Positions 30,695 through 43,530 of a stretch of DNA of 64,000 nucleotides are shown one piece after another. Every line of letters starts with the position of its first letter. The first letter of the stretch is position 1. The translations under genes and the position numbers were made by a program. The DNA lies in the NCBI GenBank assembly GCA_027574665.1, contig CM050666.1, positions 2,232,001-2,296,000 on the forward strand. Reading direction: 5' to 3'. The stretch comes from Rhynochetos jubatus (Eukaryota > Chordata > Aves > Eurypygiformes > Rhynochetidae). The notes beneath the pieces are model-generated. The model was not told where the DNA came from. It was given only the letters and a program-made list of their open reading frames with translations, and ran no database searches.

Positions 30695-33600
30695 TGGAAA
30701 AAATTCATTCCCTGACTTGATGTGCCTTTGTCCTGCCAAAACAAGCTGCAAACCTAAGGTACACTGGCTCCAGATCAATGGGGTGCCATGGGAGTAAAAT
30801 CTCCCAGTCACAAAGAAAGTGTCTGTCAGATGGGGGCAGAGAATCTATGACTCTGCAGCCCAGAGGTCCTCCTCTAACCCTTGAGGTGCTCCCTGAGAGC
30901 TGTCCATGCTCACAGAGAGATAGCATTGCTAGTAGAAAACTTCAGGCCTAGAGAATAAAACCAATGTGTCACAGGCCCTGTATATTGCATAAAAAGAGAG
31001 AAAGAACATAGACTTTGAGCAGTTCAAACATTTTCATGCTCAGTGAAAGGCCAGGCTGTCTTCAAATGGAAATGGTGCAAGTAAAAATAACAATAAGGGG
31101 CAGAGGCATGAAAGAAAGAAAGCATGAATAAGAGCTTTGATCACACACACTGTCCTGCCTCCATAGAAGTGATGTCCCACTAATCTCCTCAGGGCATAGC
31201 TCAGCTCGGTGCACAGCTGTGCATAAATTTTTGTTCAAATGAATCTCACCAACCCTTAGAAAAATCAGTTATACTGCCTGTGGCTTACAAATGCTTGTAA
31301 ATCAGGCCAACAACTCCAACTTTAAATATTCCATCTTGGCCTGGATTTGTTTGTTTATGCAATATTTTATCAGCATGTTCTTCATGAAAGAGAAAAAAGT
31401 TCATACTTCCATTTCTTCACAGGCAGCAAGCTGCAGAATGCTGAATTTAAGAAGTCCAAACCATCTTTGCTTTTCAGCACTTCACTGAAGTCCTCATAGG
31501 ACCTCTTTATAGGCAAAGAGAATATTAAAATGGAGCCACTTCTTTCCTCCTCTGTATTTCATATTACCCTACGTCTGGGCCAGCTGGGGCATCTTCTAGG
31601 AAGTAGTCATAGATTTATTAATGGTTCTCCAAACCTGCCACTGAAAAACAATTTCCATGGTATGACCAGAACGGCAATATGTCTGAAGGTAAAAGCAGGT
31701 TTTGGACCTTATTGGTTTCTAATATTCAGCTTTAAGAAACAGATTACATGTTTGTTCAATAGCAATAAACTTCCAGACTTTTATAGAGTCATAAAACCAC
31801 TACAACTGCCTCCATTTATGGCCTGTACATAATTTACTTGGGTAGGTTTCCTCACTAATGGTGCAGTGCAAGTGATTTGAGTTCTATTAGCTGGAAACAG
31901 TACATCTACATTTGCAGAATGCTCATAAATAATTCTGTCCGATGGATGGCATCACATCCCATCCAGACTACTGTGTAAGGAAGGGGAGGAGGGCGGGAAG
32001 GAGAGGAGGGGAGAGATGGTAGGAATAAAAAAGAAAGCCATTAAGACCTCACATAAATTAGGAATTCAGGCATCCTCTTTTTGCTGGTGGTATCAAAATC
32101 CCATTTTCGTGCTTAATTTGTGTGATGCTTTGAGCTTGAAGTGTAACCACAGTTCATGCTAGACTGCAAACTGAACTCATTCTGAGCCTTGCAAAGGCAT
32201 TCATTTGAAATGATATCTCCCAGGACACAAAGAATTCCTGAGCACTCAGAGATGCACTCAGCTGCCTAGAAGCTTTAGAGCAATAAGTGAAATGTTAGAC
32301 TGACTTACAGCTAAATGAATTATTTGGTCTCAGGTATAAGAACAGGAGAGATGTATCTCAGCTTTAAAATCCTTCAGCCACAGCAGGGAAGGGGGCTGGG
32401 GTCACCTTGCAGTAAGAAAGAGAATGTGTCACTGTGCAAACACCCAAGGCAGAGGGAACACCATCTTTTATGTACAGATAGCACCTAATGGTTAATTTAC
32501 TGTGTTGGGATACTGCAAGTAAGTGGGGTTCTCTGCCATCTATCACTGTAAATGACATTAAAGGTAATGACACTTGATTTTCACAAGAAAACAAATCAAT
32601 TAAATAACACAAAGTCCTTTTTGATAGAATTATAAAAAGAAGGGTTAGCAATTGTGGGTCACATTTCTTTAATGCATAACTGGAGGATACTCAAGGATAA
32701 TGAAGAACTGATATAGATTTGCTACTATTTAGACTATTAGTCATGTGACTGTGATATGAAGTTCAGTGCTCTGATACCACTTGTTTAATATACAGCAGAA
32801 GAAAAACACAGTGGCTCTTAGACATTGCCATTCTGGTTCTGTCTGCAATGACTTCAGAGGCTCCCAGACCTGTTTAATCTAGCAAAACAATGTCTCAGAG
32901 TCAATACAATCGTTCTTTAAAATACACTGGGTGAGTAAATAACAAGAACTAAAAATGAATATGTAAGTTAGAGGATAATGCTAGAATACAATTAAAGTGG
33001 TCATGAGTAAATTTAGACTGAAAGACAGGGGAAAAAAAACCAAAACACACCATTATGGAATTATATACTGGAATTACTTTCCAAACAGTACAGCAAGGGC
33101 AACAAATTTAAATTATTTTAAGGTGAAAAAACTTAAAGAAAGCTTGTAAAGCACAATATGGGTCAGCTTAGAGTAATAATGGAAAAGAGCAATATAAGTA
33201 CATGTGTGACTTGCCTTGCCACTGCATTAGAGAAAAGTGGGGGGTGAAAGAAGTCTTGGTTGTTGCGCACTTACTGTACTTATTTGTTTCATATATACTC
33301 TGCATTGTATACATAGCAAACAGAGCTGTCCTGACAAAAGTTTTTGTAACCCTGTCCACTCTTTTCATAACACTAAAGCTTGTGTAATGGAAAAAGGATT
33401 TTTTTCAAATAATTCTATGCCAAAAATGGAATCAGACAAGGACTTGTGGACTCGTTCCTACTTTGTTCAGCCGTCTGTGCTCAGGACTGATGGCTTTACC
33501 TTTCCTGGATCATGAAAAAGAAGTATATCTATTTGCTAATGGCAATTTCTACATGCTACACACCCTAATTCTTTCATAGCTACAAGCATGTCTTACATCA

Positions 33601-34109
33601 AAACATGAGGTCATTTTCTTGCCATTTAAGATAGCCTTACAGTGAATAGGATTAAACTCAAAGAAACCAATAAATTAACATACATTGATAACGTTCTCTC
33701 TCAGCTTTATTTACTCAGGTATATTGAATAAATTTTCCATTACAGCGTGATGCCATGCAAAATGGAAAAATCAGTCAGAGAAACTGCAAGAGGAAAACTA
33801 ATTCTTAACTTGGTTGCATCCAGTGCAACAAATCCACAGTACTTGACTGAAATGTTACTGAAACATAGAAACCTGTCTGTAATAGACATCATAAAGTGCT
33901 TATATTCAGTACCTATGTTGGGGGAGAAAAAAAAAAAAAAAAAGAAAAAAACATTGCAGTATGTTTAACTTCAAGAACGGACACTAAATGAAAATTATTC
34001 CTTATTATCTCTCATCTTAAATAGATAATAAAAGGAACGAACAGTCAAAAGAGTAAAATCTATGGTGTAGAAACCAGAGATATCACACTGAGCAAGTGCA
34101 TGTCACTTG
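30695..34109. other. No gene recognised
   Basis: Unique AT-rich DNA. It contains a polypurine run at 31976-32035 and an A17 run at 33927-33943. Open frames reach 100 codons without motifs. Confidence 0.5.
31976..32035 (+). repeat. Polypurine tract (GA-rich)
   Basis: About 60 bases almost wholly A and G, with single C and T interruptions near 31994 and 32017-32020. The composition is compatible with intramolecular triplex formation. Confidence 0.8.
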
Positions 34110-34910
34110 CAAAAAGGACTTCAGAAAGACCAAGAGAATCCAGCATGGCCAAAAAGAGAGGCCAAAAGGGTACTGGAAATGCAAAAGGATAATAAAAATT
34201 TAGACAAATTAAGTGAACAGCAAAAAACTACTATAATGTTTGCAGCTGGTTTTACCATGGAAAAGGTCAAGGAGACACCTGTACAGCTACTCTTTCTTTA
34301 TAAGGGGACACATCAGAGAATCATTCTCATATTGAAGGGGATCATGAAGCATATCAAAAGGTATTACAACAAATCACCAAGACCAAAGTATATTCTTCCA
34401 AGAGTACCTGAGTAACTCCACTGTGAAATTGCTGAATTAATCACTGGTGTGCAAGCTGAAATGTAAAAATGTCTCATTGTCAAGACACTTGAAGGTAGCT
34501 AATGTGGTTTCAATTTTTACAGAGGAAACTATGTAAGGTTCGGGAAACTACAGACTGGGAGCACATCTGTAGCCATCTAACTGATAGAAATTGTAATATA
34601 AAAGAGGATCCATGGATAAATAAAGTATAATGGGGAAAAGTCCATGCAGTTCTGTAAAGGGAAATTATGCTTTACAGCCTAGTGTAGTTCTTTGAAGAAG
34701 TCAATAGGCATGGGAATAAAGGAGATCCAACTGATAGGGTATTTACATTTCTAAAGGCATTTTACAAAGCCTTTCACCAAAAAATCTTAGAGAAGTTAAA
34801 CTACCATGGAATGAAAAGGAAAGTAGTCACACAGATGAATAATTATTTTAAACATACAAAACACAGGTTGGTAATTAAATTATCAACATTCACAGGTAAG
34901 GATGAAATTA
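34110..34910 (+). mobile_element. Ancient CR1-like LINE fragment
   Basis: Shifted plus-strand frames show the order of CR1 ORF2. HLKVANVVSIFTEET near 34488-34535 corresponds to WKRANVTPIFKKG. GSGNYRLGAHL near 34540-34575 corresponds to DPGNYRPVSLT. A CFTA-plus-SSLKKSIGMGIKEIQLIG stretch near 34670-34740 corresponds to SCLTNLI...FYD. YISKGILQSLSPKNLREVK near 34745-34800 corresponds to motif [17 protein letters not shown]. The 102-codon frame 34107-34415 is lysine-rich and probably covers the linker. Very old; no usable frame. Confidence 0.55.
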
Positions 34911-35180
34911 GCTTAGTGAATTAAGTTAGTGGGAAAAAAAAGAAAAAACAAAACAGAAAATATTATGACAAAATTATTTTGTGACAGCAAGCATATTCAC
35001 AATGCAAGCACGTGCTGACCACTCTGTGTGGTTCTAGTCTCCAACTCGAAAAAGATACACAGGAACTAGGAAAATAACCAGAAAAGGGGAGCAGACGTGA
35101 TGAAATTAATACACGTGTGAAAGTGATTTCTAGTCAAGAAACAGCCACATACACAGGATTGTCCATGAAGGTATCTGGAT

Positions 35181-35212
35181 GGGGGAAGGGGAAGGGGAAG
35201 GAAGAAATGGGG
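35181..35212 (+). repeat. (GGGGAA)n-like purine run
   Basis: GGGGAAGGGGAAGGGGAAGG and following purines: three exact GGGGAA units within a 32-base purine run. Confidence 0.9.
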
Positions 35213-35256
35213 TAGATATCTACAAAAGCATGAGATGAAGGGAGTACCAACTAAGG

Positions 35257-35283
35257 AATAATTGTAATAATTGTAATAATTGT
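35257..35283. repeat. Three exact copies of the 9-mer AATAATTGT
   Basis: AATAATTGT is repeated three times head to tail without change. It is flanked by unique sequence. Confidence 0.97.
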
Positions 35284-37649
35284 TAATTTTCTCTTCCATG
35301 GCCAGTCACTCTCAGCTATCAAATGGCAGGTTCAAAACAAACAGAAGGAAGGAGGATCTCCATGTAATACAGTGGGACTCTGAAATTTGTCACAGGTAGC
35401 TGTGCACAATGGAAAGGCTACTTGTGTTCAAAGTGAGATTGGGCAGGTTCATGCTCCATGAGGGCTGTGAAATACTAAGGAACCACCTTGGTCTCAGTAG
35501 ATGTAAGGCTGCAGGTAACCAAAGGCTTGCTGCACTGTTACACCTTTTCCTTAACATCCATGGAACCCCCACTGGTAAAGAGAGCACAATCTGTCAGACC
35601 ATTCTGAAATACTCAGGTCCTTGTAGAAGGTGATTATCAGCAGCAAATGATGCTCTTCAGATTGGGTTTGTCTGTCATCACTGTCAAAATCAAGTCTGCA
35701 ATGAACACAGTACACACTGTTACCTATATGCCATCTTCTGTGGATCCAGGTTTTGGACATAATGCCCGTTATCCAGCAAGCCGAGGAGTTTAGACAGTGC
35801 TGTGCACAGTAAGGAAGGGAGGTGTCTGCCACATAAACATGTGGCAAAACACTGTGGAAAAAGTTTTGCAACATTCTTACTGATCACCCTTCTCTGCAAC
35901 AGCCATGTAACAGCAAAGATTTGAGGATCTCCAGCAGGTCCTTTACAGACAGGTTGCTTAACATAAAAATCTGCATGGACACAAATCCTCCAAGGGGATA
36001 TTAGTTTAACAACACCCTGTAAACTGTCTAATGCCTTCCAAAACATAGGTAGAAAAAGCATTAGATCAAGACATTTAGGTCAAATCTGTTTATGATGCTC
36101 TCGCCTTCTTTAAGGCAAAATTACCCATACAAGCTGGGAGTCCATAGACAATAAATGGCTACATCACATCAAAAAAAATGGCCTACATCAGCTATGAGGG
36201 ACTAACCTTTATTGTTTGAATCCTCTACATCAGAACTTCCTTTGGTTGCGTGCCAAGTTCAGGAAGAAATAGTCATCTCTTGATTCATAACCTGGCTCCT
36301 AAGAGTATATCTGGAGGCTGGGCAGAGAGAGATACATGCAAGCAAGTTTGGCAGTAATCCTGCTCTAAGATTGCACTTAGAGAAGCATTAACAACTTTTA
36401 TTTCAAAGTTTGGCATTTCTTATTGTCAGATTCAGGGTAAAAATCTTTGCCATGGAGCTTGTTGGAATCTTCCCTGAGATTTTAACTCTGGGCACCGTTG
36501 GCTTTCTTTCCCTCCCTTTCTCCATATCCGTAGGTTACAGCCGATACTTAAGGATCATAAGAAAATAGCTTGCAAGATTTTCCCAGCTATAGAGGGGACC
36601 TAGAACATTAGGTAGTCCTCTCATCTGCCCTGATCTCTTCCTAGAGTCCATCTTAGCTGTGGTTTTTGTTTTCTTGCTTTGGGGTAGTGGGCAATGTTAC
36701 CTCATATGCAAAGGAATATATGATAGGAGCACAGTAAGGACTCTTCCCAACCAATACATAGTTGCTTGAGACAACAGGAACTGGCCCTGGTTTCAGTCAA
36801 CACCCTGTCAGTACCAAAGAGCAGATCAGTGGAAGTTCTTGTTCTGAGTTATGTGATCATTAAAGACATACTAGTATCTGCTGATCACTTTATCCTTTAA
36901 CTCCTACAAGAATTTTTCATGAGAAAGAATTTCCAAATCAAGAGATTAATATACAATACAAATTTTATATTAAAGCCCTGCAAATGATACTTCTAATCTT
37001 GGCTGGAACGCCTCTGTTAGGACTGGGACATTTCTGGCAATTGTTGCCTCCAAACCAGCTCTAGAGTGTCCCAGAGGTAGGTTTTCCTTATTTCATTATT
37101 AAGTCCCTCAGTACAATGAAGTATGAATCAGTACAAAAGGATAACTAAAATTTGGCAAGCATGAAGAGAAGTCAGGCACCTGTGAAAACTCTCTGTACAA
37201 CATCACGGCAAACCATCTGAGGAGCCATTAGCATTATTATTACTACATCAGCAATGGGTGCAATTTTGTGAGGTTACACAGGAGCCCTTGCCAAGGAGCA
37301 TAGCCCTCTGTGCTATCTGTCATACAGGTACTCAACACAAAAATTACCTCTTTCCCACTCATCATAGAAGATTTCACTGTTATCCACCCAGTACAATGAT
37401 AAAAAGACTTGTGTATGATCTTCAGATAGATAAACAAGGGATTAGTTAGTTATTTTACATCTTGCAAAGGTAGAACTAATGTTGGAATAGTGCATTTAGT
37501 CAAGTGAAAAATAGAAGATAGTATAGTATACAGCAATACAATTATTTGAAAGCTGGAAAATTAGTTTTTATGAAACACTGAAGGAATTCAATACATTTTG
37601 ACTATGAAAAAAAAATAGACAAGACTGAGAAATGACTTGCTATATAGTG

Positions 37650-37880
37650 TGTAAACAGCCTCTGAAGGAAGGAAATTAAAATGTTCTCTGCAAAGTACCA
37701 GAGGAAGTGACCATCAGCTGCAAGGTAAAGCTGCACAAATTTAACTTAGAAATAAAAGTATTAACAATTGTGAGAGTTGCCTGATGGGCCAGAAGTGCAG
37801 AACCTACCTCATGAAAGAAAATCCCAATGCTGTTCTGGATGATTCTTTGGTTAAACACAAGTTATCAGGCTCATTCCACA
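37650..37880 (+). mobile_element. Possible 3' end of an ancient amniote CR1/L3-type LINE
   Basis: AACTTAGAAATAAAAGTATT then AACAATTGTGAGAGTTGCCT, and later GGATGATTCTTTGGTTAAAC, resemble in order the 3' end of old amniote CR1/L3 elements (AACTAGAAATAAGGTGCAAA-type text, an AACAGTGAGAGT block, then a short UTR). The match is by memory of the consensus and is weak over its second half. Confidence 0.4.
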
Positions 37881-38924
37881 GCTAACTGGAAAAAAATCTC
37901 TCACTACATAAAATCAGACTAAATACTATAATGGTTCTTTCAAGGAAAAGCTGTGCATTTTATATCAAGATGTTATCTTCAAGGGATACTAACATAGCTC
38001 ATTCAAGCACAGAGCAGTTAGAAAATGCCAGAACTGGGGTATTATTCTCTATAACATTGACACAGTCCTCTTGAGCATATGCGTGAGCTTTAACAAGATA
38101 ATCACTCTGATATTGCTTTCCCACACTGTTGATTTTTTCCCCTCAGATCCTGTTTCTTTTCTTCAAGGGCAGTGACAGGTTTGCTGCTATTGGAGTAAGC
38201 CAGGGTCATGCCACGTAAAGTCTACCACCACCTATTCCACTGGCAGCATCTGCAGTTTCTGCCCAGTGGGAAATTCTAGTATTTCAACTCCTGTTCTACC
38301 TCCTTTGGGATCCAAGTTTTAAAAGGGAGGTTTGTTTTGAATGAAATATTGCAGAACCACATGAACCCCAAATACAGAAAAGTTTTGGAAGTGGCTGATG
38401 AAAGTAAACTTTCCAGCACTCCTTCTGTAGAATGTTCCTTTCCATTTGGTTGAACTATCCAAAAATATGCTTCCCCATTCAGTTCAACATAACTCAATTT
38501 TCTGGGTTTTCTTCACTATTTGTGGAGGCTGAAGAATCTTGCCCACTGTGCAGCATAGTGTGTAGGGGAGAAGAAGGAACCACACTCCACCAGCATAAGC
38601 AGCAATCGTACTATAAAAGACAAATGTAACTTTATAATAAGTGAGTCAAAAGCAATTATTTTGGAAGTAAATATTTCTTTCAGCCAAAAATGTTTTCTCC
38701 TGACAGAGACTTTGACATTATGGAAATAACCCTTGAGCTGAGATTTCTTTACCCATACTACCTGTAAAGAGCAGGTCAAGACAAAGCTAATTCATAGGTG
38801 TTTAAAGTAAGAGATGTCTTTCATAGAAGGTGGGCACTGAAAAAACAAAATGTTGAGAGATATCCCCTGAGCATCATCTGGGAACTCTGTGGCAGGAGCA
38901 GGAGCCGAGTGTGGCCCTCCATGG
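37880..38924. other. No gene recognised
   Basis: Unique AT-rich sequence. Frames are 87 codons or fewer, without motifs. Confidence 0.5.
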
Positions 38925-39220
38925 TGTGATGGTTTCAGTTGGGATCGTTAATTTTCCTCCCAGTAGCTAGTATGAGGCTACGTTTTGGATTTGTGCTTAG
39001 AAGAATATTGATAACATACTAATGCTTTTAGTTGTTGCTAAGCAATATATGCATTAAGCCAAAGACTTTTTCAGTTTCTCATACTGCGCCTGTTCTCCCA
39101 GCTTTTTCTCTACAAGAAGTTGGAGTGTCAGTTAGCACAGCTGACCCAAACTGACCAAAGGGATATTTCATGCCATAAAACATCGCGCTTAGTATGTAAG
39201 TTGGGTGGAGGGGGTGTGTC

Positions 39221-39224
<4 letters not shown>

Positions 39225-39260
<36 letters not shown>
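39225..39260. repeat. (TG)18 dinucleotide microsatellite
   Basis: Thirty-six bases of uninterrupted TG inside the second LTR. It follows an imperfect GTGTGTCTGTC lead-in. It is the source of the valine/cysteine run in the overlapping frame. Confidence 0.97.
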
Positions 39261-39262
<2 letters not shown>

Positions 39263-39289
39263 CTTGAGCTCTGGCTCTTGGGCTCTTGG

Positions 39290-39309
39290 GCATGAGCTCT
39301 GGCTCATGC
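39290..39309. repeat. 8-bp inverted repeat with TCTG loop inside the second LTR
   Basis: GCATGAGC, TCTG, GCTCATGC. It lies in a stretch where GAGCTCTGGCTC is also directly repeated (near 39266-39277 and 39294-39305), just after the TG repeat. Confidence 0.9.
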
Positions 39310-39521
39310 TTTCTCTGGCTGTGTTTCTCCCTGCTCAGGGACTGTCTGGGTGTTGGTCAATGGGTGGGGAGCAGTTGTATAATTTGCTTTCTTTTCCATT
39401 ATTTTCATTACATTTCATTATTAGTAGTAGTGGTAATATTATTTTCATTTCATATTGGTGTCATGGTAGTAGTATTATTAGTATTGTTAGTATCTTTGTT
39501 TTATTTCATTTATTTTCAATT

Positions 39522-39527
39522 ATTAAA
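39522..39527 (+). promoter_or_regulatory. LTR polyadenylation signal ATTAAA
   Basis: ATTAAA about 130 bp before the LTR end, in the expected R-region position for this family. Confidence 0.5.
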
Positions 39528-39655
39528 TTGTTCTTACCTCAACCCACAAATTTTTTGCTCTTTCCTCCAGTTCTCTCTCCCATCCCACCAGGGAAGTGGG
39601 CAGTGAGCAAGCAGCTGCGGGGTGCTTCATTGCTGGCCAGGGTTAAACCACAACT

Positions 39656-42519
39656 TAAGGTAACAGCCCTCTGCCATGACACCAAAATACCTGCTGTCTG
39701 TCTCACTCACTCACCCAACCACCAACTTCTGAAAAAATAAGGATGCAGTGTTTCTTTTTGCTAGTTTATTTAACAAAAGTATGGGATTCACCTGTGACTG
39801 AATCCAAAATTAATTGTCTCTCAGCTGTTTGCCTTTGGTTCCTTTACTTTACACGAAGAGAAACAGGCACATTAAGTGTAAGATAATCAGATACCATTTT
39901 CATAGCTATTTTATAGTGAGATGAATCCTGCCCTTAACCCCAGGTAGTTTCTATCACCTACCTCTCTGCTGACTAGAAGCACCTACAGTAAGATTAAGCC
40001 TGTGCAGTAGGTACATCTGCAAAGGCAAAAGTAGTAATCACACAGCTGCAAACAACATCATCATGACCTGCTCTGGAAACACAGGCAACTAAAAACATCT
40101 AAATTATCAAGAAAGTCATGTCAGAGAATCAAAATGTAAATCAAAAGTTGTTTGACACTAGATTATTTTCACTTTAATACTTATAGGTACATCACTGCCC
40201 CCTTGATAAAATGAAGGCATTAGTACCAATTCACCCTTCAGCTGTATTGTGAAGATATATTCATTAAATTTCATAAAGGAAGGTTCTATGGCAAAGCACA
40301 AGAGAAAAACCTGGTAAGAAATTAATAATTCTGTATTCAGTACTGTATGCTGTAAATAATGCATTGAGCCACACACTGAATTATGAGACTAAATGAAATA
40401 TTGAAGAGTTGCTCTTTCAGCGAGCAAGTCTATTCTGTGCACTGAATAAGGCAGGGATTCTGTCTAAAGAGAAGTGGTCACATATTTAAGACTGCATTAC
40501 AATGCATACACACAGGAAGAATAAATGAAGATTTTGAAGATAACCTTAAATCTGATGCTTCCTAATTTTTGAGCATTTGACTTTGTAACCTTGAAAGATG
40601 GTTTAGTAAAATACTATAGAGCTTTCCCTTCCTCCCACCACACCCCACACCCCACCTGTTATTTTCCTGTTTTCTTTAAATTTTTTGAGGAGGCATCAGA
40701 TACCTGATATACAGATGGCAACAGAGACAGGTAATACCTAGCTGGGACCTGAAGGACAGCTCAAAAACTTGAGCTCTCTGGAGAGTATATAAAATCAGAC
40801 AAGACAGTGATGTAGATCAGAAAGGAGAAGTGATCTTATTCTTTGCATTATATATAGACAAATTTTCTGTCCACCTTTGTCCAGTATCAGTGACAAATAG
40901 ATGATTGAAAGCCACCAGAATCATAGCAAAGAACCATCCAAATTCTTAATCACACATACACTTGCTTTTTGTCTTAAATATATATATAGCCCTGTTTTCA
41001 ACAGTACACAAAGACTGATATGCCAGAAGACTGATTTTTTTTCTGCAGTTCTGTAGGCATCAGGGCTTCATGATATGCTAATTTTTAAAACACATGCAAG
41101 GCTACTGCTTGTTTGGGATTGTAGAACTAACACATTAGGTGGGCTCAGTACTAATCTGAATGCAACTTATACAAATAACCAGCCAGGGAACTACACATTC
41201 TCCTGCCTTCACCTTCGAAGGTGATAAATGCTCTTACATGGCTCAGAGATTGCTCTTCATTTTTTAAGATAAATAAAGGTTTATGAAGAAACATCAGTTT
41301 TACATGAAGAACTCTATTTTGCCTTTAACTTTTATCATTACTGTGTTTGCACTTCAACTTTGTGTTAAGCCCCTACATCACCATACCATGGCACATTACT
41401 CATCCTCCCACAAATCTTGTACAGTCAGAAAAGAAGGACTCTCTCTTCTGCATCTTCCCTTGCTGTTCTTTGTGTGCTTACTCGTCTCCCAGTTCTTACC
41501 CAATTCTTCGTTGCCTTCCTCCTTCCCATTCTTCTGATCCTCTATAGTTGCCATGCAAGCCCACAATGCTGAACAATTGGACACATATCCATTGCCTCCC
41601 AGCTGCTACTTGATTCCACTTGGAAACCACTGTGATGTAGCAGCATTGGAGTCAGGACCCTTGGCTGCATCCAAAATGTATGAAGAAATCCTGGTGCTAA
41701 AGACAAAGAGTGGCTGTTCTTCCTCTTGAGCCTTTTGAGGCCTTAGGTGTGCATAGGTGTCCTGCCCTTTCTCCCTCTGGATACTCTGCCATCTCACCTA
41801 TCTTCACCTGCCCTTTCTTGCTGAACGTGTGTGACTGTGTATCCACTGCTGGCCTTCCACTGATCAGCATCTGTCTCGACAGTAATGGGGCAGGAAGATC
41901 CAGCAGTTGTCTTTGCTGCTCAAAATAGAACAGCCATCAACCAGGATGACATGAAGTCAGGCGCTGGGGTGTACCTGAAGAGACTGATCCAGGAAGCAGC
42001 AGAAGCCATCAGATGGATGCTACCTACCACCTTTTCCTCTTCCAGAGACATGGCTGACCTTTGGCTGTCATAGCTGACATTGTCAGTTTTCTGCTCCTTG
42101 CATTTTGCTCCTCATCCCAGATTCCCCAGACTTCCACATACTGGTTCATCGCAACTTTGGGCTGTCCTCTGCCCCTCAAGGATGTCTGTGCATATCCTTT
42201 CTGCACCACCACAGGGGCATGGTCTCAGTGACCTGTTACAGAAACACAATTTTGCAGGGCCTCATCATTCTTGAGGTGTAGGGAAAGATGTTGTAGTGGC
42301 TAGGAAATTAGCATGATATTCAGCAGAATGAGTGCATTTCTTTTCCACATTAAAAATGTTTCCTATACCCTGCGCAAAGAGATTCAAGCAAGACTCATTA
42401 AAGACAGGCAAGACTCGATAAAGAACTTCATCTTTTCCAGAGACCACAAAGGGGTTTGAGCAGCTAATCTCACCTAGCTGCTGAATTGCTAAATGGGTAA
42501 AACAAAGTAAAAGGAATGT
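39656..42519. other. No gene recognised
   Basis: Unique sequence with no motif-bearing frame. The longest frame is 84 codons. Confidence 0.5.
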
Positions 42520-43530
42520 AGAATCATAGAATCATTTAGGTTAGAAAAGACCTTTAAGATCATCAAGTCCAACCACTAACCTAGCACTGCCAAGTCCACC
42601 ACTAAACCATCTACATGTCTTTAAAATCCCTTCAGGGATGGTGACTCCACCACCTCCCTGAGCATCCTGTTTGAATGTCTGACAGCCATTTCCATGAAGA
42701 AGTTTTCTCTAATATCCAATCTAAATCTCCACTGTGGCAACTTAAGGCTGTTCCCTCTTGTCCTATTGCTTGTCACTAGGGTGACAACTAGACAAACCCC
42801 CACCTTGTCTGCACCCTCATTTCAGGAAGCTGTAGAGAGCTCTAAGCTCTCCCCTGAGCGTCCTCTTCTCCAGGCTGAACACCCCCAGCTCCCTCAGCCA
42901 TTCCTCACAGGACTTGTGCTCCAGACTCTTCCCCAGCTCCACTGCCCATCTCTGGACACACTCCAGCACCCCAGTGTCTTTCTTGTAGTGAGGGGCCCAA
43001 AACTGAACATAGAACTCTAGTTGCGGCCTCACCAGTGCCAAGTACAAAGGCACAATCACTTCCGTACTCCCACTGACCACACTATTCCTGATACAGACCA
43101 GGATGCTGTTGGCCTTCTTGGACATCTGGACACCTGGCAGCTGACTCATATTCAGCCAGCCACCAACCAAAACCCCCAGGTCCTTTTCTGCCTCACAGTT
43201 TTTCGGACCCTTATCCCCAAGCCTGTAGCATTGCACATAGTTATTGTGGCCCAAGTGCAAAACCCAGCACTTGACTTTGTTGAACCTCATACAGTGGCCT
43301 TGGTCCATAGATCCAGCCTGTCCAGATCCCCCTGCAGACCCTTCCTATGCTTGGGCAGATCAACACTCCCATCCAACTTGGTGTTGTCTGCAAACTGATG
43401 GACAGTGCACGCAATCCCCTCGTCCAGATTGTTGATAAAGATATTAAACAGAACCTGCCCCAACACTGAGCCCTTGGGAACACCAGTTGTGAACACCACA
43501 TGTCCACCAACTGGATTTAACTCTATTCAC
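42520..43530 (-). mobile_element. CR1 LINE, 5'-truncated, with ATTCTATG-type tail
   Basis: Minus-strand CR1 from RT motif B to the 3' end. The 3' terminus is at 42520-42535 (AGAATCATAGAATCAT on the plus strand), preceded on the element's strand by the GATGATCTTAAAGG-type signature. The 5' truncation lies near 43530, just upstream of the motif B block. ORF2 is split over two frames. Sequence features (ESCPAEKDLG-like block as [40 protein letters not shown]) place it closer to the outer CR1 at 1-1574 than to the young CR1 at 13548. Confidence 0.93.
42817..43499 (-). pseudogene. CR1 reverse transcriptase motif B onward, catalytic FADD changed to FADN
   Basis: The upstream frame (43499-43287) has [20 protein letters not shown] and [20 protein letters not shown]. 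The canonical FADD motif C has its second catalytic Asp replaced by Asn. After a frameshift near 43300 the frame to 42817 (163 codons) gives [58 protein letters not shown] and [20 protein letters not shown]. The copy is inactive on two counts: a lost catalytic residue and a broken frame. Confidence 0.88.

Larger units (their letters stand above)
34910..37650. other. No gene recognised
   Basis: Unique sequence with two short simple repeats near 35181-35283. Frames reach 113 codons without motifs. Confidence 0.5.
38925..39655 (+). mobile_element. Second avian endogenous-retrovirus LTR, about 730 bp
   Basis: It starts TGTGATGGTTTCAGTTGGG and ends GGTTAAACCACAACT, where the family end is ACCACGACA-like. 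U3 text such as TTTTGGATTTGTGCT, AACTGACCAAAGGGATATT and CATGCCATAAAAC, then ATTAAA at 39522-39527 followed by CTCAACCCACAAATTTTTTG, matches an avian LTR family I recognise. The region between 39220 and 39300 has been altered by growth of a (TG)18 repeat. No internal viral sequence flanks it, so it is a solo LTR or an isolated fragment. The flanking pentamers CATGG and TAAGG agree at only 3 of 5 positions, so a target duplication is not demonstrated. The 206-codon frame 39120-39740 and the 106-codon frame inside it are not genes. Confidence 0.72.

Noticed and set aside
39120-39740. 206-codon plus-strand frame with a long Val/Cys run
   Set aside because: It is the second LTR read through its (TG)18 microsatellite; no protein domain, and the composition is explained by the repeat.
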